From: Streptomyces sp. SolWspMP-5a-2
GTDB lineage: Bacteria; Actinomycetota; Actinomycetes; Streptomycetales; Streptomycetaceae
Direction: 5' to 3'
NCBI RefSeq assembly: GCF_900091845.1
Contig: NZ_FMCI01000327.1
Location: 1 to 43,125, forward strand
DNA length: 43,125 nt
The notes under the pieces were generated by a model. The model saw only the letters and a program-made list of their open reading frames with translations, searched no databases and was not told where the DNA came from. The position numbers and the translations under genes were made by a program. Below are positions 24,051 to 33,058 of this stretch, in pieces. Position 1 is the first letter of the stretch; each line of letters opens with the position of its first letter.

Positions 24051-24194
24051 CACCCCGCATCGCTCAACTCCCGTGCTCGTTCGCCCGGGAGATCGGCGCG
24101 TCCCGCACCCGGTCATGTCCCGTGCTCGTCCGCCCGGGAGGTCGTGGCGCCCCGCATCGCTCAACTCCCGTGCGCGTTCGCCCGGTCGGATCGT
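24051..24194. repeat. Three imperfect about 48-bp tandem units
   Basis: The unit core CCCGTGCTCGTTCGCCCGG recurs with variants at about 24071, 24119 and 24168. Two of the units also share CCCCGCATCGCTCAACTCC. They lie directly downstream of the MFS stop codon, in the 393-bp gap (23802-24194) between the RICIN gene promoter and the MFS gene. No gene is seen in the gap. The role is unknown; it could be a transcript-end or nucleoid-associated element. Confidence 0.6.
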
Positions 24195-25445
24195 CTAGCG
24201 CTCCGAGCGCACGGGTGGGTCGGACACCGCGGCGGGGGAGGCGCTGGTGCGGGTGACGCGCTCGCCCGCGAGCGACACGCCGCCGATGACCGCGGTGACG
24301 AGGGCGCAGACGAGGAAGGCATTGCCCGGGGTCGAGGTGCCCAGGAGCGCCGCCGACAGGAGGCCCGCGGCCCCGTACCCGACCCCGGCCGCCGCGTACA
24401 GCACGGAGAACCCGGTGGCCCACGCCTGTTGGGGGAGGCGGTGCTGCAGGGCGATGTTGCGGATCACCATGAGGGGGCTGAAGAGGAGCCCGCCCAGCGC
24501 GAAGGCCGCGGTCAGGTGCCAGGGCGCGCCGGTCCACGCGGGGAGCGCGAACGCGCCCGCGAAGAGGGGGAGCAGGCAGGCCGTCTGGCCGAAGGGGGAG
24601 CCGGGCCAGCGCCGCGCCCCGTAGACGAGTCCTGAGACGATGCTCGCCACCGCGAAGGCGGTCATCACCGGCCCGGCCAGCGCCGGTGACGCGCCGTTCT
24701 CCTCCAGCCGCGGGGGCAGCAGCACGTCGGCGGTCCCGATGAGGAACATGATCGCGACGGACAGCAGCGCCGTCGGCCAGACGGTGCGCAGGATCTCGCG
24801 GGTGCGCGTGCCGGTGGCCGCCCCGTCCGTGACGGCGGCCGCCGAGCGCTCGGTGTGCGGGATGCGGCGGGCGAAGAGGAGCGGCGCCGCCGAGGAGACG
24901 GCCATGACGAGGAGCGCTCCGGCGGCTCCGGTCCGGGTGTAGACCAGGGCGACCAGGGGCGGGGCCACCGCCCAGGTGGTCTGGCTGAGGGCGCTCTCCA
25001 GGCCGAGTGCGGCGGGCCGCAGGTGCTCGGGGGACGTGGCGGAGAGCTGGGCGCGCATCCCGCCGGGCGCACCCGAGGCGGCGGCGCCCGCGAGGAAGGT
25101 GAGGGCCGCGAGGAGGACCACGGGGGCGTGTCCGGCGATCAGGGCGATGACGGCGAAGGCGGCGCCCTCCGCGGCCAGGGAGAGCCGGAGCTGCCCGAGG
25201 AAGGGGCGGGTGTCGAAGCGGCGGCCCATCAGGGGCGCCCCGGCCGCCTCGCCGATGGCGTGGGTGGCCGCCAGCAGGCCCCCGGCCGCGAAGGAATGGG
25301 TCGCGTGTCCCAGGAAGACCAGCGCGAGAGGGGCCATGACCACGGGGAGCCTGATGAGGGCGGATGCCGCGTACCAGGTCTTGTGGCCCGGGAGGGCGAG
25401 GACCGCGCGGAAGCTGGGCTTCGGGTCGCTCTGTTTACCGGTCAT
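24195..25445 (-). CDS. MFS transporter
   Basis: A 416-residue major facilitator with about 12 hydrophobic spans in two halves. The cytoplasmic loop between TM2 and TM3 has the MFS pattern (GRRFDTRPFLGQ), and a second-half counterpart (YGARRWPGSPFGQ) is visible. Probably a drug/proton exporter; substrate unknown. ATG 25445 is taken; a GTG at 25478 would add 11 residues and intrude on the 55-bp gap to the divergent CGNR regulator, which is its likely controller. Confidence 0.88.
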   Translation of the reverse strand: MTGKQSDPKPSFRAVLALPGHKTWYAASALIRLPVVMAPLALVFLGHATHSFAAGGLLAATHAIGEAAGAPLMGRRFDTRPFLGQLRLSLAAEGAAFAVIALIAGHAPVVLLAALTFLAGAAASGAPGGMRAQLSATSPEHLRPAALGLESALSQTTWAVAPPLVALVYTRTGAAGALLVMAVSSAAPLLFARRIPHTERSAAAVTDGAATGTRTREILRTVWPTALLSVAIMFLIGTADVLLPPRLEENGASPALAGPVMTAFAVASIVSGLVYGARRWPGSPFGQTACLLPLFAGAFALPAWTGAPWHLTAAFALGGLLFSPLMVIRNIALQHRLPQQAWATGFSVLYAAAGVGYGAAGLLSAALLGTSTPGNAFLVCALVTAVIGGVSLAGERVTRTSASPAAVSDPPVRSER

Positions 25446-25500
25446 ACGCAGAGATGGTAACGACTGGGGGGTCCTCACGTTTACCGCCTATCGTGGTGAC

Positions 25501-26031
25501 ATGAACGCATCTACGGTGGAAGGCGAGGACGCGCGGGAGCTGCGGCAGTTCCTGAACAGCTGGCTCATCCCCAACGACACGCGCGAGCCGACGGAGACGC
25601 TGCCCGCGCTCGCGGCGGACGCGGGCGCCTGGAAGGCGGCGTTCGCGCGTGTCCCACGTCCCCGCGGAAGAGCGCAGATCGAGCAACTGATGGCGTTCCG
25701 GGACGACTTGCGGGCCGATGTCGCCGAGCGGTCGAGCGACCGGCTGGCGGTGTGGCTGGAGCGGTCTCCGCTGACGGTGCAAGTCGTCGGCGGGGAGGTG
25801 GCGTTCACCGGCGACGGCAGCTCCCGGTCCCGTCTGCTCGAGACGGCGGCGGGCCTGGTGATGGAGGGCCGGTGGCGGCGGCTGCGCTCCTGCCCGGACT
25901 GCAAGTGGGTGTTCTACGACCAGTCCCGGAACAACTCCCGTACCTGGTGCAGCATGTACGCGGGCAGCACCGGGCGCGCCTGCGGGAGCATCGCGAAGGT
26001 GAAGCGGGCGCGGGGGCGGCAGGCGGCCTGA
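25501..26031 (+). CDS. CGNR zinc-finger (ABATE-type) regulator
   Basis: 176 residues. The N-terminal ABATE-like domain (RELRQFLNSWLIPNDTREPTE, then an Ala/Arg-rich helical part with LMAFRDDLRADV) has a C-terminal zinc finger of CGNR type, RSCPDCKWVFYDQSRNNSRTWCSM. The last Cys pair and the eponymous CGNR are altered to RACGSIAK. This family is thought to regulate transcription in actinomycetes and often sits beside transporters. Here it is divergent from the MFS gene, so I infer control of that gene. ATG at 25501. Confidence 0.82.
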   Translation: MNASTVEGEDARELRQFLNSWLIPNDTREPTETLPALAADAGAWKAAFARVPRPRGRAQIEQLMAFRDDLRADVAERSSDRLAVWLERSPLTVQVVGGEVAFTGDGSSRSRLLETAAGLVMEGRWRRLRSCPDCKWVFYDQSRNNSRTWCSMYAGSTGRACGSIAKVKRARGRQAA

Positions 26032-26114
26032 CCGACGCGGCGCCGTCCCGTCGGCCGCGCCGCCTCCCGACGGGGACGCGGCGCGGCGGCCAGGACGGTG
26101 TGCGCGGCGGACCG

Positions 26115-27467
26115 CTACCGGGGCAGGCCCTGGAGCCGTTCCTCCGCCCGCGCGGCGAGTTCGGCCGTGGTGCCGTAGACGAGGTACTGCACGACCTCGT
26201 TGTAGGGGGTGTCGTCCACCAGGAGCAGCGCTCCTGAGCCGCCGTCCCGCCCGTTCAGGAGCGGGTCGTTGTCGATGGCCTTGGCCAGGGCCGTGAAGTC
26301 GCGGCAGGACAGGTCGTTGCGGGTGAGGACGGTGTACTCGCTCATGTAACCGGGGCCGAGGACGCGCGCGGCGGCGTGGTGGACGTGGGTGCACCCGCCG
26401 ACCCGGGCGTTGACCTCGCTGAAGAGGAGTTCACCGGCCGGGGTGAGGATGGAGTCGCAGTTCACCAGTCCCCGGTATCCGGTGGTCTGGAGGTACTGGG
26501 CCATCTTCGACGACCAGACGAGCATCTCGGTCTCGGCCGCGCGGGGCAGGTCGAGCGGGGGCAGCTCGAAGCCGTTCCAGGTCGGCTCCATGCGCATGCC
26601 GCCCCAGTTGAGGACCTCGGGCTCCCGCCCGGGGCCGGGCACCAGGACCTCGCTGTAGAAGGTGAGGCTCCCGCCGTGGTAGACCTCCACCACCGCCTCG
26701 GTCGGGCGCAGCCCGGCAGGGAAGTCCCGGGACTGCTCGATCGTCGGGAAGGACTGCGCCAGCAGCTTGTCGATCTCGCCCTCGTCGGTGGTCGGCGCGA
26801 TGACGTGCACGATGGAGACCCCGATGCCGGGCAGCGTGTCGTCGGTGGTGAACAGGACGTTGCCGAGCCCGCTGCCGCTGAAGTCCTGCTTGACGATGAC
26901 CGATCCGGTCTCGGGCAGCAGCTCGGTCACCGCTGCCGCGGTGGCGGCCCGGTTGCGGGTCACCTGTCCGCGCGGGACGGGGACGCCCAGTCCGCCGCTC
27001 CAGGCGCGGAAGAACGCCTTGCTGTTGAAGATGTCGCTGCCGCCCTCGGCGAAGAAGGACGGGTTGGCCTCCTCGTCCAGGCCGAGTCGCCTGCCGAGGG
27101 TGGCGATCGTCCGGTCGTGGATGTAGGGCACCATCACCCAGTCGGGGCCCACCGTCGCGCGGAGCCGCTCCAGCATCGCGGGGTGCAGCAGGCTCGGGTG
27201 GTCGAGGAACGCGGAACCGGTCGCCTCCTCGTCGTGGGTGAGGAAGGTGATCCGTCCCGGGTCGAGGCCGAGGGTCTGTCCGAGGTACTGGAGGAACTCC
27301 GCGGTCAGGGGGCGGTCGGTGAGCATGACGTCCCCCTCGCGGAGCAGCCAGGCGGTCCGGGTGGACTCGGCGTGGCGCTTGTTGAGGATCTTGGGGGAGA
27401 AGGTGTCGACCGAACTCTGGTAGGTGTACTCGGTCGTGGCGTTGCCGATCACGAGCTGGCGGGGCAC
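26115..27467 (-). CDS. PGM1-like preATP-grasp/ATP-grasp amide ligase
   Basis: 450 residues. The N-terminal preATP-grasp domain (QLVIGNATTEYTYQSSV to FLQYLGQTLGLDPGR) is followed by an ATP-grasp fold: the ATP-binding VIVKQDFSGSGLGNVLF, the large-loop region and the metal-binding FSEVNARVGGCTHVHH (ExN). PreATP-grasp proteins of this sort include PGM1, the peptide ligase of pheganomycin biosynthesis, and join a carboxylate to an amine via an acyl phosphate. GTG 27467 has GAAGGAG 5 bases upstream. It is the last gene of the five-gene operon that starts at 31497. Substrates are unknown. Confidence 0.82.
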   Translation of the reverse strand: MPRQLVIGNATTEYTYQSSVDTFSPKILNKRHAESTRTAWLLREGDVMLTDRPLTAEFLQYLGQTLGLDPGRITFLTHDEEATGSAFLDHPSLLHPAMLERLRATVGPDWVMVPYIHDRTIATLGRRLGLDEEANPSFFAEGGSDIFNSKAFFRAWSGGLGVPVPRGQVTRNRAATAAAVTELLPETGSVIVKQDFSGSGLGNVLFTTDDTLPGIGVSIVHVIAPTTDEGEIDKLLAQSFPTIEQSRDFPAGLRPTEAVVEVYHGGSLTFYSEVLVPGPGREPEVLNWGGMRMEPTWNGFELPPLDLPRAAETEMLVWSSKMAQYLQTTGYRGLVNCDSILTPAGELLFSEVNARVGGCTHVHHAAARVLGPGYMSEYTVLTRNDLSCRDFTALAKAIDNDPLLNGRDGGSGALLLVDDTPYNEVVQYLVYGTTAELAARAEERLQGLPR

Positions 27468-27510
27468 TGGTTCTCCTTCGTGCGTCGGGACATGCGGTCA
27501 GGGGGCCGGG

Positions 27511-27933
27511 TCAGCCGCCGCTGTGGCGGGCGAGCCGCTCCAGGAAGGCGGGCTGGTCGATGACCGCCCGTTCGTGGCGCCCGCGCAGGACGGTGGTCTC
27601 GGAGTCCCGGCCGGTCACCTCGAAGACGAGCCTGCGGCCCGCGACCTCGGTCAGCTCGGCGGTGAGGACGACCGTGTCACCGGTGGGGGTGGGCGCCAGG
27701 TGCTGGGAGTCGTGACGGAGCCCGACCGTCATGGACGGGTGGGTCACCGCCTCGCCGATGACCTTCATCGCGGCGATCTCGCTGAGCCACAGCAGCACGG
27801 GTGTGGCGAGGACATCGATGTCGTTGCCCCAGTTGCGGGCGGAGTCGGTGGGGGACACGGTGTGGGTCAGCGTCGCCGACCGGCCGACGAGCGCGTCCAG
27901 GGCGGCGGCAGGGGCGGACTTCTCGGACGTCAT
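27511..27933 (-). CDS. Hotdog-fold thioesterase (FlK-like)
   Basis: A 140-residue single hotdog domain. It resembles the fluoroacetyl-CoA thioesterase FlK group: a Thr in LATPVLLWLSE near the start of the central helix, the Glu in SEIAAMKV, and a His in RHDSQHLAPTP correspond in order to the Thr-Glu-His triad, followed by the TGDTVVLTAELTEV strand. ATG 27933 is preferred over GTG 27939 because GGAG lies 5 bases before the ATG. It could hydrolyse an acyl-CoA intermediate to the free acid needed by the ATP-grasp ligase; this is inference. Confidence 0.8.
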   Translation of the reverse strand: MTSEKSAPAAALDALVGRSATLTHTVSPTDSARNWGNDIDVLATPVLLWLSEIAAMKVIGEAVTHPSMTVGLRHDSQHLAPTPTGDTVVLTAELTEVAGRRLVFEVTGRDSETTVLRGRHERAVIDQPAFLERLARHSGG

Positions 27934-27955
27934 GATCACTCCGGGGAGGGTGGGG

Positions 27956-29101
27956 TCAGCGGGCGGGGGCGAGGCGGCGCATCTGGTTGAAGACGTTCTT
28001 GCGCTGCATCTCGGCGGTGCCTCCGGCGATCACCGTTCCCAGCGCGTCCTTGAGCGCCTGGGCGTAGGGGCCCTCCATGTAGCCCCGGTGTCCCAGCACG
28101 CGCAGCGCGGTCTCCGTGCCGAGCTTCAGGGTCTCCCCGGCGTGGTACTTGGCCACCGAGCACATCAGCGACGTCTGCGGAGAGTCCTGGAGCAGGGCGT
28201 CCAGCGCCCCGTAGGAGACCCAGCGGGTGGCCTCGACGGCGAACTTCGCGTCGGTGATCCGCCCCTGGACGTACTGGTGGTCGGCGATGGGGACGTTGAA
28301 CGCCGTCCTGGACCGGCTGTAGTCGAGGATCTCGGTGAGCAGCGGGTCGAGGTAGGAGGCCGCGAGGATCCCGTACAGCAGCCGGTCGAGGGAGATGGTG
28401 TTGTAGACGGCGTCGATGCCGCCGCCGATGCCCCCGACGATGTTGTGGGCGTCCACGCGGACCTGGTCGAGCGCGATGGGGCCGGTGGGGCTGGTGCGGT
28501 TGCCCATCATGTTCTCCACCGGGCCGGTGGAGACGCCGTCGGCGTGCAGGTCGACCAGGAAGAGGGTGATGTCGCGGTCGCCGTGCTCCGGCACCCGGCC
28601 GAGGATCAGGGCGATGTCCGCGGCGGGCCCGTTGGTGATGTGGTCCTTGTGGCCGTCGAGCAGATATCCGTCCTGGTGCGGGTGGGCCGCCGTCCGTATC
28701 CGGGTGACGTCGGACCCGCCGGTGGTCTCGGTCAGGGCGGTCGCCCCGACGGCGCCGCTCGTCAGCGGCGGGAGCCAGAACTCCTTCTGCTCCTCGGTCC
28801 CGTAGACCAGGATCGACCGGATGAGACCGGCCTGCGCCACCAGGGACAGGCTGAAGCCGAGGTCGCGGCCGCCGGCGGCGATGCCCTCGAAGGCGGCGGC
28901 GAAGTCCCACCAGGTGCCCCCGCTGCCGCCCCACCGGACGGGAACCGGTAACTTCCACAGCCCGGCGTCGCTCATCTCCTGCCAGGACTCGCGGTCGAGA
29001 CGGCCGTCGGCGGCGCACTCCTCGGCGCGCTTGGCCACGGAGGCCGAGGCCCGCTCCCGGTAGGCGTCGCGCAGGGCACGATCGGCGAAGTGATGGATCA
29101 T
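27956..29101 (-). CDS. Acyl-CoA dehydrogenase-like flavoprotein
   Basis: A 381-residue ACAD. N-terminal helical domain; middle beta domain with ATALTETTGGSDVTRIRT (FAD-contact signature); C-terminal helices with VLGHRGYMEG. The position of the classical catalytic Glu (YEGT) reads IAGGTAEMQR, so that base is absent; some ACADs place it elsewhere, others are oxidases or hydroxylases. It would use FAD to desaturate or otherwise modify an acyl chain. Third in the operon, 97 bp after the aminotransferase stop and 22 bp before the thioesterase start. Confidence 0.85.
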   Translation of the reverse strand: MIHHFADRALRDAYRERASASVAKRAEECAADGRLDRESWQEMSDAGLWKLPVPVRWGGSGGTWWDFAAAFEGIAAGGRDLGFSLSLVAQAGLIRSILVYGTEEQKEFWLPPLTSGAVGATALTETTGGSDVTRIRTAAHPHQDGYLLDGHKDHITNGPAADIALILGRVPEHGDRDITLFLVDLHADGVSTGPVENMMGNRTSPTGPIALDQVRVDAHNIVGGIGGGIDAVYNTISLDRLLYGILAASYLDPLLTEILDYSRSRTAFNVPIADHQYVQGRITDAKFAVEATRWVSYGALDALLQDSPQTSLMCSVAKYHAGETLKLGTETALRVLGHRGYMEGPYAQALKDALGTVIAGGTAEMQRKNVFNQMRRLAPAR

Positions 29102-29198
29102 CAGAACGTCCTTGTCGGTCGGTGGCGAGGCGCGGCGATCCGCGGCCTCGCGAACGCGGTACGGAGTACGGGGGACGAGGGCCGAGAGCGTCGGCGGT

Positions 29199-30458
29199 TC
29201 ACCGCGCGACGGGCTCGGGCACCGGCTGCGCGAGGAGCGTCAGCGCGCGGTCGAGGCGCCGGACGAGTTCCGTCAGCTCCTCGTCCGTGCTGGTCAGCGG
29301 CGGAGCGACCAGCACCGATTCGGTGATCGGCGTGCAGCCCGCGGGATAGAGCAGCAGCCCCTCGGCGCGGGCCGCCTCGGTGAGGTCCAGGCTGATCCCG
29401 GGGAACCGTTCGGGATCGCCGTGCAGCCCCAGCGCCTGCTGGAGCCCCAGCCCCCGCACGTCCTTGACGAGCCGGTGCCGTCGGCACACGGTCTCCAGCA
29501 GTCCGGACAGATGCTTCCCGGCCGTCGCGGCCCGCTCCGCCAGATCGTGCTGCACCAGGTACTCGGTGACGGCCAGTGAGGCGGCCGCGGCGAGCGGCGC
29601 GCCCGCCATGGTGTGCCCGAAGACCAGCGAACCGATGTTCCGGCCGAGCGCGTCGGCGATCTCGTCGGAGACCAGGACCGCGGACATCGCCGCGTACCCC
29701 GCGGAGATGCCCTTGCCCAGCACCATCACGTCCGGGGCGATGTCGGCGTGGTCGCAGCCGAACCAGCGGCCGGTCCGCCCCATGCCCGACATGACCTCGT
29801 CGGCCACCAGCACGAAGCGCTGCTCGTCCGCCGCGGAGCGCAGGAAGCGCAGCACCTCCCGGTCGCAGGGGACCGCGCCGCTCGCGGCTCCGCCGACCGG
29901 CTCGACGATCACCGCGGCCAGCCTGTTGGCGCCGACCCGGTCGATCGCCTCCTGCCACTCCTCCACCCCGGCCCGCAGCGCGCCGTGCGTCGGCCTGACC
30001 CTCGCCACCGTCACCTGGTTGCCCAGCAGGGACTGGAGGCCGGACCGGCGCAGCGGGTGGCCCGAGGCGCCCAGGGCCCCGGCCGTCATGCCGTGGTAGC
30101 TCGGCTCCTCGGTGAGCACCACGCACTTGTGCGGGTTGTGCCTGCGCGAGTGCAGGAGCGTGACGAGCCGGAGCGCCATCTCGATCCCCTCGGAACCCGA
30201 GTTGGCGAACTCCACGTGGTTCAGGCCGCCCGGGGCCAGATCGGCCAGCCGCTCGGCGAGCTCCATCAGCGGCCGTGACCTGAACTGGGTCCGGTAGACG
30301 AAGTTCACCTGATCGATCTGCTCGTGCATCCGCTGGGTTATCTCAGGCACCCCGTGCCCGAGGTTGACGTTGATCGCGCCGGAGCATCCGTCCAGATACG
30401 CGCGCCCTTCCTCGTCGTAGACGTAGACGCCCGAGGCGCGGCTGACGACAGGCAGCAT
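29199..30458 (-). CDS. Class III PLP-dependent aminotransferase
   Basis: A 419-residue omega/class III aminotransferase. The substrate/PLP motifs FANSGSEGIEMALRL, YHGMTAGALGASG, VADEVMSGMGRTGR (the Asp that contacts the pyridine nitrogen) and VLGKGISAGYAAMSAV (Schiff-base Lys) are all present. ATG 30458 follows GGAGGAAGG. It likely transfers an amino group to a keto or aldehyde intermediate supplied by the neighbouring KAS III product or its derivatives. Confidence 0.9.
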   Translation of the reverse strand: MLPVVSRASGVYVYDEEGRAYLDGCSGAINVNLGHGVPEITQRMHEQIDQVNFVYRTQFRSRPLMELAERLADLAPGGLNHVEFANSGSEGIEMALRLVTLLHSRRHNPHKCVVLTEEPSYHGMTAGALGASGHPLRRSGLQSLLGNQVTVARVRPTHGALRAGVEEWQEAIDRVGANRLAAVIVEPVGGAASGAVPCDREVLRFLRSAADEQRFVLVADEVMSGMGRTGRWFGCDHADIAPDVMVLGKGISAGYAAMSAVLVSDEIADALGRNIGSLVFGHTMAGAPLAAAASLAVTEYLVQHDLAERAATAGKHLSGLLETVCRRHRLVKDVRGLGLQQALGLHGDPERFPGISLDLTEAARAEGLLLYPAGCTPITESVLVAPPLTSTDEELTELVRRLDRALTLLAQPVPEPVAR

Positions 30459-30516
30459 GATCTACCTTCCTCCGCAGAGAGATGATGTGCAGAAAACGTG
30501 TGTTTCGCGTGTCGGG

Positions 30517-31497
30517 TCAGAACCAGGTCAAGACGACGGCCGCCGCCGTCATGCCGCCGCCCACCGACGCCAGCAGGATCTTCTCGCCCCTGCGAATTCC
30601 CCGCAGCTCGTTCTCGTGCGAGAGGGTGAGAGGAATGGAGGCGGCAGCAGTGTTTCCCCAGAAAGGAGCGGTGAGTGCCACCTTCTCCGGCGGAATTCCT
30701 ATCTTGGCGGCCAGTGACTGCACCAGGTTCGCATTCCCCTGGTGGAATATCACCCGGTCCATGTCGTCGATCGACTCGCCCGCCTGCAGCAGCGCCTCGT
30801 CGACGACCTTGGGGACGAACTGCAACGCCCACTCTTTCACCGCGCGGCCGTCCATCCGGAAGAGCTGGTCCCCCGCCGAAATTGCCTCGGGGTCCAGCGG
30901 GGCGCGGGTTCCGCCGCCCTCCACCCGGACGAAGTCCGCGGTGGCGCCGTCCGCGACGAGCGCCTTCCCCCGGATGCCGTACCCCTCCGGGACCTGCCCC
31001 AGCAGGGCCGCCCCCGCCCCGTCGCCGAAGAGGCTGACGGTGCGCGGGTCGTTCGGGTCCATGATCGAGGAGAACTTGTCCGCGCCGATCACCAGCGCGT
31101 AGGCCGCGGAGGGCTGAGCGGCCAGGACTCCCTCGGCGGCGGCGATGGCGTAGAGGAAGCCGGAGCAGACGGCGTTGACGTCGAAGGCCGGCAGCGGGGG
31201 CAGTTGGAGGCCCGCCTGCACGAAGCTGGCCGTCGCGGGCTGCGGCTGGTCGGGGGTCGCGGTGGCCACGATGACCGCGCCCATGCGCTGCCGGACCGAC
31301 TTGTCGCGGACCAGCGGTTCGGCGGCCTGCACGGCCAGGTCGGAGGTGGCCACCCTGTCGGGCGCGTAACGGCGCTCCAGAATTCCGGTCCGGCTCTCTA
31401 TCCACCCCTTGTCCACTCCGGCTCTGGAGGAGATGTCCGAGTTCCCCACCACCTGCCGCGGCACGTACCCGGAGACATCAAGAATACCTAATGGCAT
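30517..31497 (-). CDS. Ketoacyl-ACP synthase III-type condensing enzyme
   Basis: A 326-residue thiolase-fold condensing enzyme of the FabH/KAS III class. The catalytic Cys lies in DVNAVCSGFLYAI, His in IFHQGNANLVQS and Asn in FWGNTAAASIPL. The Arg of the CoA site is plausibly in the WIESRTGILERRY segment, which is diagnostic for FabH. As no acyl carrier protein, KAS II or reductase genes are near, it is a dedicated starter or single-condensation enzyme, not the housekeeping FabH. First gene of the operon, ATG 31497. Confidence 0.9.
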   Translation of the reverse strand: MPLGILDVSGYVPRQVVGNSDISSRAGVDKGWIESRTGILERRYAPDRVATSDLAVQAAEPLVRDKSVRQRMGAVIVATATPDQPQPATASFVQAGLQLPPLPAFDVNAVCSGFLYAIAAAEGVLAAQPSAAYALVIGADKFSSIMDPNDPRTVSLFGDGAGAALLGQVPEGYGIRGKALVADGATADFVRVEGGGTRAPLDPEAISAGDQLFRMDGRAVKEWALQFVPKVVDEALLQAGESIDDMDRVIFHQGNANLVQSLAAKIGIPPEKVALTAPFWGNTAAASIPLTLSHENELRGIRRGEKILLASVGGGMTAAAVVLTWF

Positions 31498-32083
31498 TTC
31501 ATTTCTCCCGATCGTCGTCGAACGGTACCTGGGAATGTAAGTTACCAGTCAAGCGTTGTGGTGGTAATCGAGTGCACCGCCCTTTCGGTCATCCCCATAT
31601 GGGCGATATGAGCGACTGGCAGGGATTTGTCACCAGGTGTGACGACGGTCTCACGGGGGAGTGATCAATGGACTTGCGGGCACGAGGGTGAGTTCACCGG
31701 CAGAAAAGGGAATCTCCGAATCCGGCGTTTCGCCTGCGGCGTGACCGCGGCAACTCGAAGACGAGCCTCGAATTACGCCGAAGATCGCCTCGGAATGTGC
31801 GAATCCGAGGCAATGGAAAGGTAAACAACAAGCGCCCTTGATCGAATTCGAAGTCCTGTCGATTGGCCGAATGACCACAGTGCGAGGAGCAGGATCATCG
31901 GACGTCCGACCGGAGGCGCCGCGCGGATCCGCCCCTGGCACCCCGTGCCCTCCGCGGCCGCGCCCGCGTCCGCGAGCGGCGCCGTGCGACTCCCGGGCCA
32001 CCGGGTGACCCCGCTCCCGGAGGGCCCGTCCGTCGGAGCCGCCCGCGTGTTTTCGCCCCCTCCGCCAGGGCACTCGCGGACCT
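31498..32083. promoter_or_regulatory. Divergent promoter region of the KAS III operon and F420 oxidoreductase
   Basis: 586 bases without a gene I can support. 31500-31860 is AT-richer than the flanks. On the minus strand TTGACT (31547-31552) is a good -35, with TACCGT (31522-31527) as a possible -10 at 19-bp spacing. Possible operators are the 10-bp palindrome CCCATATGGG (31594-31603) and GTCAC-4 nt-GTGAC (31629-31642). 31870-32083 is GC-rich, non-coding leader for the plus-strand gene. Confidence 0.35.
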
Positions 32084-33058
32084 ATGGTGCAAATCGGATA
32101 CACGATGATGACGGAGCAGGCCGGGCCGAGGGACCTGGTGGACCATGTGGTCCGTGCCGAGGAGGCCGGGTTCGACTTCTCGGTCGCCTCGGACCACTCC
32201 TCGCCCTGGCTGCGCTCCCAGGGGCACGCCCCGTACGTCTGGAGCGTCCTGGGGGCCGCCGCCCACGCCACCTCGCGCATTCCCCTGATGACCTACGTGA
32301 CCTGCCCGACGGTCCGCTACCACCCGGCGGTGGTCGCGCAGAAGGCGGCCACCGTGCAACTCCTGTCCGAGGGCAGGTTCCGGCTCGGACTCGGGTCGGG
32401 CGAGAACCTCAACGAGCACGTGGTGGGCACCGGTTGGCCCTCCGTGGACGTGCGGCACGCCATGCTCGCGGAGGCGGTCGAGATCATCCGGGCCCTCTTC
32501 GACGGCGGCCAGGTGACCCACCGCGGCGCCCACTTCGACGTGGACTCGGCCCGGCTGTGGGACCTCCCCGAACAGCCCCCGCCGATCGGCATCGCCGTCT
32601 CGGGGGACCGGTCCTGCGCACTCGCCGGGCGCCTCGGCGACCTGGTCATCGCGACCGAACCGAAGCGGTCCCTGCTCGACGCGTTCGACCGGTACGGCGG
32701 CACCGGCAAACCCCGGGTGGGGCAGCTCCCGGTCAGCTACGACCCGGACCGTGGGACCGCGATCCGGCGCGCGCACGAGCAGTTCCGCTGGTTCGGGCTC
32801 GGCTGGAAGGTCAACTCCGAACTCCCGCACCCCGACGCGTTCGCGTCGGCGACCCGGTTCGTCACCGAGGACGACGTCGCCGACGCCGTCCCGTGCGGCG
32901 ACGACCCCGGCGCCTTCGTCGACGCCGTACGCCCGTACGCCGAGGCGGGGTTCACCGAGATCGCTCTGGTCCAGATCGGCGGCGACACCCAGGAGCGCTA
33001 CCTCGACTGGTGCCGGACGACGCTTCTCCCGGCCCTGCGCCGGGAGTTCGGCGGGTAG
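32084..33058 (+). CDS. LLM-class F420-dependent oxidoreductase
   Basis: A 324-residue luciferase-like TIM barrel of the TIGR03557/F420-dependent G6PDH-like group. The start is VQIGYTMMTEQAGPRDLVDHV, then FDFSVASDHSSPWL, TYVTCPTVRYHPAVVAQKAATV, RFRLGLGSGENLNEHV and a C-terminal AGFTEIALVQIGGD. The F420-binding pattern (SDH, TCP.. and GSGENLNEH) is well kept. No strong ribosome binding site precedes the ATG at 32084. It is divergent from the KAS III operon and may take part in it, though such genes are numerous in actinomycetes. 33059-33339 holds nothing recognisable. Confidence 0.88.
   Translation: MVQIGYTMMTEQAGPRDLVDHVVRAEEAGFDFSVASDHSSPWLRSQGHAPYVWSVLGAAAHATSRIPLMTYVTCPTVRYHPAVVAQKAATVQLLSEGRFRLGLGSGENLNEHVVGTGWPSVDVRHAMLAEAVEIIRALFDGGQVTHRGAHFDVDSARLWDLPEQPPPIGIAVSGDRSCALAGRLGDLVIATEPKRSLLDAFDRYGGTGKPRVGQLPVSYDPDRGTAIRRAHEQFRWFGLGWKVNSELPHPDAFASATRFVTEDDVADAVPCGDDPGAFVDAVRPYAEAGFTEIALVQIGGDTQERYLDWCRTTLLPALRREFGG

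Noticed and set aside
31627..31824. 65-codon plus-strand frame in the KAS III upstream region
   Set aside because: No ribosome binding site, odd composition, lies in the probable promoter region.
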